From: Clostridia bacterium
GTDB taxonomy: Bacteria; Bacillota_A; Clostridia; Christensenellales; Aristaeellaceae
Assembly: GCA_017938645.1 (NCBI GenBank)
Contig: JAGBBE010000134.1
Span: forward strand, 1 to 24,142
Length of the DNA: 24,142 bases
Direction of reading: 5' to 3'
The position numbers and the translations under genes are program-made. Shown here one piece after another: positions 6,415-13,212 of this stretch. Every line of letters starts with the position of its first letter. Position 1 is the first letter of the stretch. Under the pieces are notes generated by a model. That model saw nothing but the letters and a program-made list of their open reading frames with translations, ran no database searches and was not told the origin of the DNA.

Positions 6415-7326
6415 ATGAAGATCTCTGTTCAAACGGGCGGTCCTGAGGAAATCTATGGCGTTGACGGTGCGTATAAGCTGATTAAGGAATGCGGTTTTGA
6501 CGCAGTGGATGTCAATGTGGATCATCTGATGAATGGCGGAATCATCCGTCAGGGCGGTCATGTTCCGGCCTTCGACGGCACGGACGAGGAATGCCTGATG
6601 GCCTTCCAGCCGTGGAAGGATGCTGCAGAAAAATATAGACTGGACAATTATCAGGCGCATGCGCTGTTTCCCGGCTATGTGCAGGTGCACGGCGAAGAGT
6701 ACGACGATTATCTGCTCAAGGCGCTGGAAAAGACCATCATGGGCTGCGCCTATATCGGCTGCAAAAGACTGGTCATTCATCCGTTCTTCCTTGCCTATGA
6801 CAAGCAGCTTGATCCTCAAACCGAGTGGGATTTGAATATTCAGCGTTATTCTGCGCTGATCCCTGCTGCCAAGAAATACGGCGTGATGATTCTTCTGGAA
6901 AACATGTTTACCCACTATCGGGGCAAGATTTATTCGGCGATCTGCTCGGACATCACCACCGCCTGCCGATATATTGATACGCTCAATGAAATCGCTGGCG
7001 AGAAGGTGTTTGGCTTCTGTCTGGACACCGGTCATCTGCTGCTTCTGGGCAAGGATGTGAAAAATGCCATGATCGAGCTGGGCGACCGCATCGAGGCGTT
7101 CCATGTACATGACAACGACGGTGTGAGCGACCAGCATCTCGCGCCCTATATGGGCAAGCTGGATTGGAACCGCTTCATTGAAGGACTGCGGGAAATCGGT
7201 TACAGCAAGACTGTAAGCTTTGAAACCTTTAACATCTGGAACTGTGTGGATCACGAGCTTTGTCCGTCGTTGATGAAATTCATCGCAGAAACCGGACGCA
7301 TGTTCATCCGCCGGGCAGAGGCATAA
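6415..7326 (+). CDS. Sugar phosphate isomerase/epimerase family TIM-barrel protein
   Basis: The product is 303 residues. The ATG at 6415 is chosen because the TATAAT at 6363-6368 implies a transcript start downstream of the longer frame's beginning, and because the barrel starts at KISVQTGG. GGAGG at 6399-6403 is a little far (11 bases). Likely metal ligands are E162 (LLENM), D204 with H207 (CLDTGH), H230/H232 (FHVHDN) and E270 (SFETF), the pattern of xylose isomerase-like epimerases. The FHVHDNDG and LDTGHLLL segments are characteristic. It is probably a cytoplasmic, metal-dependent sugar or inositol-type isomerase. It is monocistronic, with its own promoter and a terminator just after the stop. 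It is not a close duplicate of the Hyi-like gene at 2087-2851. Confidence 0.85.
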   Translation: MKISVQTGGPEEIYGVDGAYKLIKECGFDAVDVNVDHLMNGGIIRQGGHVPAFDGTDEECLMAFQPWKDAAEKYRLDNYQAHALFPGYVQVHGEEYDDYLLKALEKTIMGCAYIGCKRLVIHPFFLAYDKQLDPQTEWDLNIQRYSALIPAAKKYGVMILLENMFTHYRGKIYSAICSDITTACRYIDTLNEIAGEKVFGFCLDTGHLLLLGKDVKNAMIELGDRIEAFHVHDNDGVSDQHLAPYMGKLDWNRFIEGLREIGYSKTVSFETFNIWNCVDHELCPSLMKFIAETGRMFIRRAEA

Positions 7327-7327
7327 G

Positions 7328-7361
7328 AAAACCGGGAAGTGCAGCAGCGCTTCCCGGTTTT
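7328..7361. terminator. Shared bidirectional terminator between convergent genes
   Basis: A 12-bp stem (7328-7339 with 7350-7361) extends by three inner pairs to an AGCA loop. A-tracts at the 5' foot and T-tracts at the 3' foot make it work on both strands. It fills almost all of the 35 bases between the stops at 7326 and 7362. Confidence 0.85.
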
Positions 7362-9131
7362 TCACGGTTCTGAGAGATAACTCAGCCCGCTGGATTTGGC
7401 AAAGGTTTCGCCAGGGGTTCCCTGTTTACACAGCAGAATGACGCCGGATGTGTTTTCGAAGGCGTCGTCTGCGATGGAAACAAGGCTTGACGGCAGATTG
7501 ATGAACATAAGCCCGTCGCAGTCGGAAAACGCGCGAGAACCGATGGTGAGCACGCCTTCCGGAAGCACCACATCCGTGACGGATGACGCGCAGAACGCTT
7601 CGTCGGAAACGGTGGTCGTACCCGTGGGCAGAACGATCTGCTCAGGACTGTGAACCACGACCGCGCGGGCGGCGTTCAATCCGTCCGAATAGGTGCAGGT
7701 GACCACCGACAGGCCTGCTGAAACACCGGTTACGCTTCCGGCGGAGGAGACGGCGGCAACGGAAGTTTTGGAACTCGTCCAGCTGCACCGGTAGGAGGCA
7801 TTGACTCCGGGAATAACGCGAGCGGTGAAGGCTGCGCTTTCTCCGGGCTTCAGGTGCATGATGTTCGGGGAGGCGGTGAGACGGGCTTTGCTTCCGCTGA
7901 TGGACACCACATCTGCACCGCCTCCGGGCGCATCGTCGGCATAGAGCTGCACACTGTTTCCATCGTAGTATGCGCTCCAGATGGTCGAGCTGTCCGGCAC
8001 GGCGTAGGTGAGCACCGCTGTGCCGCCGGAAAGCGGAACGGCATAAGCGCGGTCGCATTTCATGTAATACAGATGCGTCGGGGTAACGCAGAGCGGATAA
8101 TAGCCCTTGAGGTGATAGGCGGTTCCGGCAGCGTTGTAAATCTGGTAACTGAGCACCTGTTCAGATGCGCCCGAAAGCATGTCCCATGCCATCACAGTAC
8201 GCGTTGCTCCGGCTGTGTCGGGATCAACGTAATACATCCTGCCTGCATTGACTGCAACCGGCGTGTTCAGTGAGCTCCAGAAGAAGCTGTCGTACGAGGT
8301 GCTGGTGGCTTCGGCGGAGGCTGACCAGCCGTAGTGCTCGCTGGCGAGCATTTTGGCATCACTGAGCAGAAAGTACTCATGCATTGCGCGAAGCGGAATC
8401 ACTGTGCTGCTGACAGGATCATCCCACGTCACATCCACGTGATACCAGTTTCCATTCAGAGAAACCATGTTCCAGCCGTGCTTCATTTCTTCACTGATGA
8501 CCGGAATGCACGGGATCTCCAGTTCGTTCATCACCGCCTGAAAGCATTGCAGATAGCCCTGACACACGCCCTTTCCCACGCGGAACATTTCTTCGGCGCT
8601 GTGAATGTCCAGCCTGCTGTCGTACTCATAGCGCACGCAGAGTTCGTCGTGAACAATCATGACCTTGCCAAGCGCCGTATCTGCCTGCGAAGCGCGCTTC
8701 ACAAACTCAAGAACTGAGGCGTTGAAGGCCGCTGTTTTCGAGGCGATTTCCGATTCGGAATACAGGTATTCAATGAGCACCTTTTTGACATGGCCGTCAT
8801 CGGTCAGACTGTACTTCCAGCTGCCGGGCGCATAGAACAGCTCGGGATGGCCGTTGATGAGACTGGTATAGGCGAACCTGTACTCATCCGGCGTGAGCAA
8901 AAACTGGCTTACCGCAATCTCTGTCTGACGCGCTTCCAGACAGGCAATCATGTACTCTTCAAAGGATTCGCCGCGATGGACAACCCTCTCCTGCACAGGA
9001 GCCTCGCGGAGAAAGCCGTCGCGGATCAGAAAGGCACTGTCCTCAAAAAGCGCTTCGCCCAATGCATGGGACAGGCCTGAAAGACAAATCAGCAGAACAA
9101 GAAAACCAATACTCTTTCGAAGATGCTTCAT
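7362..9131 (-). CDS. Secreted transglutaminase-like protein with Big_2 and BspA-type repeats
   Basis: The product is 589 residues. The ATG at 9131 is chosen over an in-frame ATG 13 codons upstream because AAAGGAGA precedes it and a signal peptide (MKHLRKSIGFLVLLICLSG, residues 1 to about 25) follows directly. The central domain at about 150-260 is a transglutaminase/protease core with C190 (GVCQGY), H218 (HGWN) and D233 (HVDVTWDDP). A Big_2 immunoglobulin-like domain lies at about 417-495 (LKPGESAAF, SVTGVSAGLSVVTCTYSDG). BspA-type leucine-rich repeats cover about 500-575 (VVLPEGVLTIGSRAFSDCDGL). The order suggests an exported enzyme or adhesin at the cell surface. No LPxTG or other anchor is visible at the C-terminus. 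A near-consensus promoter lies at 9169-9196. The substrate is unknown. Confidence 0.9.
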   Translation of the reverse strand: MKHLRKSIGFLVLLICLSGLSHALGEALFEDSAFLIRDGFLREAPVQERVVHRGESFEEYMIACLEARQTEIAVSQFLLTPDEYRFAYTSLINGHPELFYAPGSWKYSLTDDGHVKKVLIEYLYSESEIASKTAAFNASVLEFVKRASQADTALGKVMIVHDELCVRYEYDSRLDIHSAEEMFRVGKGVCQGYLQCFQAVMNELEIPCIPVISEEMKHGWNMVSLNGNWYHVDVTWDDPVSSTVIPLRAMHEYFLLSDAKMLASEHYGWSASAEATSTSYDSFFWSSLNTPVAVNAGRMYYVDPDTAGATRTVMAWDMLSGASEQVLSYQIYNAAGTAYHLKGYYPLCVTPTHLYYMKCDRAYAVPLSGGTAVLTYAVPDSSTIWSAYYDGNSVQLYADDAPGGGADVVSISGSKARLTASPNIMHLKPGESAAFTARVIPGVNASYRCSWTSSKTSVAAVSSAGSVTGVSAGLSVVTCTYSDGLNAARAVVVHSPEQIVLPTGTTTVSDEAFCASSVTDVVLPEGVLTIGSRAFSDCDGLMFINLPSSLVSIADDAFENTSGVILLCKQGTPGETFAKSSGLSYLSEP

Positions 9132-9168
9132 GCCGGCTTCTCCTTTCTGCAATAGAGGATTTATTTTC

Positions 9169-9196
9169 ATTGTACAAAAGATCGCATTCTTGTCAA
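9169..9196 (-). promoter_or_regulatory. Promoter of the transglutaminase-like gene
   Basis: On the minus strand a perfect TTGACA (9196-9191) and TACAAT (9174-9169) are 16 bases apart, 37 bases before the ATG at 9131. It is divergent from the T-box operon promoter, with 32 bases between the two -35 boxes. Confidence 0.85.
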
Positions 9197-9228
9197 CATA
9201 TGGATGAATGAAAATCTCCTTCCGTTGC

Positions 9229-9257
9229 TTGACTTTCAGGCTTTCTTACCCTATAAT
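9229..9257 (+). promoter_or_regulatory. Promoter of the T-box(Tyr) operon
   Basis: TTGACT (9229-9234) and TATAAT (9252-9257) are separated by 17 bases. Transcription should start near 9264, giving a leader of about 280 bases before the ATG at 9546. Confidence 0.9.
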
Positions 9258-9263
9258 ACCATC

Positions 9264-9530
9264 TATCGGCAATGACGGGATCAAGTACCCTGCGCATGCG
9301 CGCCTCAAGAGAGCCTTCGGCTGGTGGAAGAAGGCGGCGGCGGTGCTGGCGAATACCTCCCTGAGCCCGGACGTGAACTTTTTTCAGTAGCGTTTCGACG
9401 GTGCGCCGTTTACAGCGCAGGGGTCTGACTGGACTCATATGAGGGCATGCTTTTTTGTATGCCGAATGGAAGTGGTACCGCGTTCACACGCCTTCCTCCC
9501 GAACATGGGAGAAAGGCGTTTTTCATTTCT
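9264..9530 (+). ncRNA. T-box riboswitch leader, tyrosine specific
   Basis: The leader carries the hallmarks of a T-box. Stem I has the distal AGAGAGCC...GGCTGGTGGAA pattern (about 9309-9329). The specifier-loop context GAA-TAC-C places a UAC (Tyr) codon at 9354-9356. A small hairpin at 9444-9463 with a T6 loop would be stem III. The T-box proper is at 9469-9482 (GAAGTGGTACCGCG), with TGGT at 9473-9476 to pair with the ACCA end of uncharged tRNA-Tyr. A terminator follows. Uncharged tRNA-Tyr would stabilise the antiterminator and switch on the operon. The Tyr assignment is supported by tyrS as the second gene. I did not fold stem I fully by hand. Confidence 0.93.
9488..9523 (+). terminator. Regulated terminator of the T-box leader
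   Basis: The arms 9488-9500 and 9507-9519 pair with one C-A mismatch around a 6-base loop and end in TTTTT (9519-9523). It begins 5 bases after the T-box sequence and stops before AGGAGG at 9533-9538, as expected for transcription attenuation. Confidence 0.88.
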
Positions 9531-9545
9531 GAAGGAGGGAACGAT

Positions 9546-10730
9546 ATGGTAGAAGGATTGACCTTTGCAACCCGTTTTGACAAGGTGACGGGCAGCGCAA
9601 TCCGTGAAATTTTCAAGTATCTGGCCAAGCCGGGCATGATCAGTTTTGCTGGAGGCAATCCGTCGCTGGCGGCGCTGCCGGATGAAATCTGCGCAGAGCT
9701 TGCACAGAATGTGCTCAGGGCCGACGGCAAGCGCATTCTGCAGTACGGCGCTACGGAAGGCTATCCGCCCTTTGTGGAAAGTCTGAAGGAGTATCTGAGC
9801 GGACAGTATGGTTTCGACTGGGAGCTTAACGGCCTCCTGCCCACCACCGGCTCCACCAGCTGCATGGATCTGGTGTGCAAGGCCTTCCTCAATCCCGGCG
9901 ATGCTGTGCTGGTGGAAAGCCCCACCTTCCTTGGCAACATGCAGACGCTCAACCTCTATCAGGCAAAGCTCGTGCCGGTGGAAAGCGACGAAGACGGCGT
10001 GATGCTTGACAAGCTGGAAGAAGCGATCAAGGAGCATCATCCCAAGCTTTTCTATGTAATCCCGTCGTTCCAGAATCCGTCCGGACGCACGCTTGCGGCT
10101 GACAGACGCAAGCCCATTGCCGAACTGGCCGCCAAGTATGGCTTCCTCGTCATGGAGGACGATCCCTACCGCGACCTGCGCTATACCGGCGAGCACCTGC
10201 CCACCATCAAGAGCTATGACAAAACCGGTCATGTGGCCTATATGGGCAGCTTCTCCAAGATCATCTCTCCCGGCATGCGCGTGGGTTATCTGGTGGCAGA
10301 AAAGGATATCCTGCGCAAGTGCACCATCGGCAAGCAGGGCACCGACCTGCACACGCCCAATCTCAATCAGGCCATCGTGGATCAGTTCCTGCGCCGCGGC
10401 CTGCTGGAGCCTCATATCCAGAGCATCATTCCCGCCTACAAGGAAAAGATGGAGCTGATGCTCAAGGAACTCGATTCCTTCCCGGAAGGCACGAAGTACA
10501 CCGTGCCCGAAGGCGGACTGTTCATCTGGGTGGAAATGCCCGAATCCTTCAACGCCACGGAAGTTTTCGCCGAGGCGGTCGAGGAAAACGTGGCCTATGT
10601 ACCCGGAACCCATTTCTATCCCTACGGCGGACATCACAACACCTTCCGCCTCAACTTCTCCAACTCCACGCCCGAACAGATCAAAGAGGGCATGGCAAAA
10701 CTGCGCAAGCTGTTTGAAAAACATATGTAA
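9546..10730 (+). CDS. PLP-dependent class I/II aminotransferase (ARO8/LysN-like)
   Basis: The product is 394 residues. The ATG at 9546 follows AGGAGGG and lies downstream of the leader terminator. It is a fold-type I aminotransferase. K238 (SFSKIISPGMRVGY) would form the PLP aldimine. N177 (SFQNPSG), D206 and Y208 (MEDDPYRDL) and R245 surround the cofactor. ISFAGGNPS (32-40) and YGATEGYPPF match the MocR/2-aminoadipate/aromatic aminotransferase group. Family homology alone does not give the substrate, but expression under a tyrosine T-box ahead of tyrS suggests an aromatic keto acid such as 4-hydroxyphenylpyruvate or prephenate, as an inference. It acts in the cytoplasm. tyrS follows after 29 bases. 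Confidence 0.92.
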   Translation: MVEGLTFATRFDKVTGSAIREIFKYLAKPGMISFAGGNPSLAALPDEICAELAQNVLRADGKRILQYGATEGYPPFVESLKEYLSGQYGFDWELNGLLPTTGSTSCMDLVCKAFLNPGDAVLVESPTFLGNMQTLNLYQAKLVPVESDEDGVMLDKLEEAIKEHHPKLFYVIPSFQNPSGRTLAADRRKPIAELAAKYGFLVMEDDPYRDLRYTGEHLPTIKSYDKTGHVAYMGSFSKIISPGMRVGYLVAEKDILRKCTIGKQGTDLHTPNLNQAIVDQFLRRGLLEPHIQSIIPAYKEKMELMLKELDSFPEGTKYTVPEGGLFIWVEMPESFNATEVFAEAVEENVAYVPGTHFYPYGGHHNTFRLNFSNSTPEQIKEGMAKLRKLFEKHM

Positions 10731-10759
10731 TGTCTGAAACATAGAAAGGAAGAATCATC

Positions 10760-11983
10760 ATGCACGTATTGGATATGCTCAAAGAGCGCGGATTCATCGC
10801 TCAGGCCACCTTTGAAGAGGATCTCTACAAGGCCATGGAAAAGGGCCCTGTGACCTTCTACCTCGGCATCGACCCCACCGCTGACAGCCTGCACGTGGGC
10901 CACTTCATGCCCATCATCATGGCCAGCCATCTGCAGAAGGCCGGACACCGTCCCATCATCCTCTGCGGCGGCGGCACCGCCATGATCGGCGACCCCAGCG
11001 GCAAGACCGACATGCGCAAGATGCTCACCAAGGAGACCATCGCCGACAACGTAGCCGCCATTCAGAAGCAGCTGAGCCGCTTCATGGAGTTTGGCGAGGG
11101 CAAGGCCACCATGGTCAACAACGGCGACTGGCTCCTCAACCTCAACTACGTTGACTTCCTGCGTGAAATCGGCGCTCATTTCAGCGTTAACCGCATGCTG
11201 ACCGCCGAGTGCTACAAGCGCCGCATGGAAACCGGCCTGACCTTCCTTGAGTTCAACTACATGATCATGCAGAGCTATGACTTCCTGCAGTTGTTCAAGA
11301 CCCATGGCTGCCGTCTGCAGATCGGCGGCGATGATCAGTGGTCCAACATGCTCGGCGGCGCGGACCTCATCCGCCGCAAGGAGCAGGAGGACGCCTTCGC
11401 TCTTACCTGCAAGCTCATCATGACCCACGACGGCAAGAAGATGGGCAAGACCGAGAAGGGCGCTTTGTGGCTTGATCCCAACCGTACCAGTCCCTACGAG
11501 TTCTACCAGTACTGGCGCAACGTGGCTGATCAGGACGTCGAACGCTTCCTCGCCCTGCTGACCTTCCTGCCCATGGACGAGGTTCGCCGTCTGGGCGCTC
11601 TGAAGGACGCCGAAATCAACGAGGCCAAGAAGGTGCTGGCCTTCGAAATCACCAAGATGATTCACGGCGAAGAAGAAGCCAGGAAGGCCGCCGACGCTGC
11701 GCAGGCTCTGTTTGCCGGCGGCGCTGCCAGCCAGAATGTTCCCAGCTTCGAAGTAACCGCCGATATGCTTGGCGAAGACAACCGCGTGACCACGCTGCTC
11801 AACCTCTGCGGCTTGTGCAAGAGCCGCGGCGAGGCCCGCAAGATGGTCGAAAGCGGCGCTGTGGCCGTGGCTGATGAAAAGGTAACGGACATCGACGCCC
11901 GCATCACCGCCGACATGATCGGTGCGGACGGCCTGCTGCTTCGCAAGGGCAAGAAGGGCTACTGCCGCCTGATCCTCAAGTAA
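10760..11983 (+). CDS. tyrS: Tyrosyl-tRNA synthetase
   Basis: The product is 407 residues, the usual bacterial length. It activates tyrosine with ATP and charges tRNA-Tyr. The class I signatures are present: H45-V-G-H48 (HIGH) and K227-M-G-K-T231 (KMSKS-like). YLGIDPTADSLHVGHFMP, GDPSGKTDMR and QIGGDDQWSNM are the conserved tyrosine and ATP pocket segments of bacterial TyrRS. The C-terminal 90 residues (from about 340) form an S4 RNA-binding domain (LCKSRGEARKMVESGAVAV). AAAGGA lies ahead of the ATG. Codon choice is strongly biased to C-ending codons, as in pta, which suggests high expression. It is controlled by the upstream T-box together with the aminotransferase. Confidence 0.97.
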   Translation: MHVLDMLKERGFIAQATFEEDLYKAMEKGPVTFYLGIDPTADSLHVGHFMPIIMASHLQKAGHRPIILCGGGTAMIGDPSGKTDMRKMLTKETIADNVAAIQKQLSRFMEFGEGKATMVNNGDWLLNLNYVDFLREIGAHFSVNRMLTAECYKRRMETGLTFLEFNYMIMQSYDFLQLFKTHGCRLQIGGDDQWSNMLGGADLIRRKEQEDAFALTCKLIMTHDGKKMGKTEKGALWLDPNRTSPYEFYQYWRNVADQDVERFLALLTFLPMDEVRRLGALKDAEINEAKKVLAFEITKMIHGEEEARKAADAAQALFAGGAASQNVPSFEVTADMLGEDNRVTTLLNLCGLCKSRGEARKMVESGAVAVADEKVTDIDARITADMIGADGLLLRKGKKGYCRLILK

Positions 11984-11984
11984 G

Positions 11985-12632
11985 ATGAAGGGCTACAAAA
12001 CACTGCTGAAATCCGCATCCGATGAAGTGATCATCAACAAGAGCCGCTTCATCGGCTATGCGGAGCCTGTGAAAACGGTCGAGGAAGCGCTGGCTTTCCT
12101 CGACCGTATCCGTACCAAGCACAAGGACGCCACGCACAACTGCTACGCCTATATCATCGGCCAGAATGCCGGCATCATGCGCTACAGCGACGACGGCGAG
12201 CCCGGCGGCACTGCCGGTATGCCGATCATCGAGGTGATGAAGGCGCGCGGCGTGGTGGACTGTGCCGTGGTGGTCACGCGTTATTTCGGCGGCGTGCTGC
12301 TGGGCGCAGGCGGTCTGGTGCGCGCCTATTCGCACAGCTGCGCCATCGCACTCAACGCAGCGCAGGTGTGCGAGATGCATCCGACGGAAACGTGGATGTT
12401 TGAGGTGGCCTATCCGCTATGGGATAAGGTGCAGCACACGCTCAAATCTCTGCCTGTGCGCATGGAAAACACGGAGTTTACCACCGCAGTCGCATTTGAG
12501 CTCAGTGTCAAAAGCGCCGACAGCGAGCGAGTGCGCGCTGAACTTGTGCGCGTGACGGACGGCCGTATCGATGAGATGCTGGAAGAGGAGAGCTATTCTC
12601 CGTGGATCGAGGAGGCTCAGATGGATGAGTGA
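11985..12632 (+). CDS. YigZ/IMPACT family protein (UPF0029)
   Basis: The product is 215 residues, the family length. The N-terminal domain holds DDGEPGGTAGMP (69-80) and VVVTRYFGGVLLGAGGLVRAY (about 95-115), the signature of the IMPACT/YigZ family. The C-terminal half is the usual ferredoxin-like domain. In eukaryotes IMPACT modulates the GCN2 starvation kinase; the bacterial role is not settled. The ATG begins one base after the tyrS stop (TAAGATG) with no strong SD of its own, so its translation probably depends on ribosomes finishing tyrS. Its position under a T-box that senses amino acid starvation is suggestive, but no more than that. Confidence 0.92.
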   Translation: MKGYKTLLKSASDEVIINKSRFIGYAEPVKTVEEALAFLDRIRTKHKDATHNCYAYIIGQNAGIMRYSDDGEPGGTAGMPIIEVMKARGVVDCAVVVTRYFGGVLLGAGGLVRAYSHSCAIALNAAQVCEMHPTETWMFEVAYPLWDKVQHTLKSLPVRMENTEFTTAVAFELSVKSADSERVRAELVRVTDGRIDEMLEEESYSPWIEEAQMDE

Positions 12633-13092
12633 TGTGATTGTGCGCAAAGCAGGCGCAGAGGAAATGCATCGCATCGCCAAACTCAAACGGCAGATTCATC
12701 AGCTGCACGTTGATGGCAGGCCGGACCTGTTCGCGCCGATGCAGAACCACGACGTATATGAAGCCCACGCGCAGGATAAAGGCATGCAGCTTTTCCTTGC
12801 AGAAAAGGACGAAAAAGTTCTTGGCTATGCGTTGGTCACCTATATCCACCGTCCTGCGGGTCCGTACATGTGCGAACGCAAATTCATGCACGTTGAAGAA
12901 TTTTGTGTGGATGAATCCTGTCACCGTCAAGGCATCGGCCGGAAACTGATGGAGGCCCTCCGAAAGGATGCCGTCGAATCCGGCTATCCGCGCCTTGAAC
13001 TGGACGTATGGGCCTTCAACGAGGGGGCAAGAAAATTCTACGAATCCGTAGGCTTCACCACCTTCCGCTATTTCATGGAAACAAACGCATAA
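12625..13092 (+). CDS. GNAT family N-acetyltransferase
   Basis: The product is 155 residues. The start at 12625 overlaps the end of the YigZ gene by 8 bases and is preceded by GAGGAGG at 12608-12614, so it is the last gene of the operon. The acetyl-CoA binding motif A is at about 96-112 (DESCHRQGIGRKLMEAL), with R101-Q-G-I-G-R-K as the pyrophosphate loop. Motif B is NEGARKFYESVGF (132-144). These place it in the GNAT superfamily, which transfers acetyl groups to amines of small molecules, peptides or proteins. The substrate cannot be read from the sequence. It resembles general amino-group acetyltransferases rather than RimI in its N-terminal half. Confidence 0.88.
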   Translation: MSDVIVRKAGAEEMHRIAKLKRQIHQLHVDGRPDLFAPMQNHDVYEAHAQDKGMQLFLAEKDEKVLGYALVTYIHRPAGPYMCERKFMHVEEFCVDESCHRQGIGRKLMEALRKDAVESGYPRLELDVWAFNEGARKFYESVGFTTFRYFMETNA

Positions 13093-13127
13093 AAAACAAC
13101 GCCACCTCACTGCAGATGAGGTGGCGT
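13091..13127 (-). terminator. Rho-independent terminator for the DUF1846 gene
   Basis: The 11-base arms 13099-13109 and 13117-13127 are perfect complements around a 7-base loop. On the minus strand TGTTTTTT follows (13098-13091). On the plus strand the same hairpin lacks a T-run, so it is a weaker stop for the tyrS operon. Confidence 0.75.
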
Positions 13128-13165
13128 CAATGATTGCTCCCAACCCGGTTTTCTTTGGGGAGAGC

Positions 13166-13207
13166 GCGAGAGGGGCCTTTCTTTTTCAAAAGAAAGGCCC
13201 CTCTCGC
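13166..13207. repeat. 20-bp perfect inverted repeat between convergent genes
   Basis: The arms 13166-13185 and 13188-13207 are exact complements with only two bases between. They combine a GC-rich foot (GCGAGAGGGGCC) with a T-rich top (TTTCTTTT). The flank 13141-13165 contains GGTTTTCTTTGGGGAGAG. The hairpin begins 5 bases after the DUF1846 stop. It has no T-run downstream on either strand. It could stabilise or end transcripts, or be one copy of a dispersed intergenic element. Confidence 0.8.
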
Positions 13208-13212
13208 ATCTA

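Noticed and set aside
9435..10742. 435-codon minus-strand frame opposite the aminotransferase
   Set aside because: The plus-strand protein has full PLP-enzyme motifs. The antisense frame extends across the T-box terminator region and matches no family I know.
13093..13212. Possible CRISPR or tandem repeat between the convergent genes
   Set aside because: There are only two different hairpins and no repeated unit with spacers.
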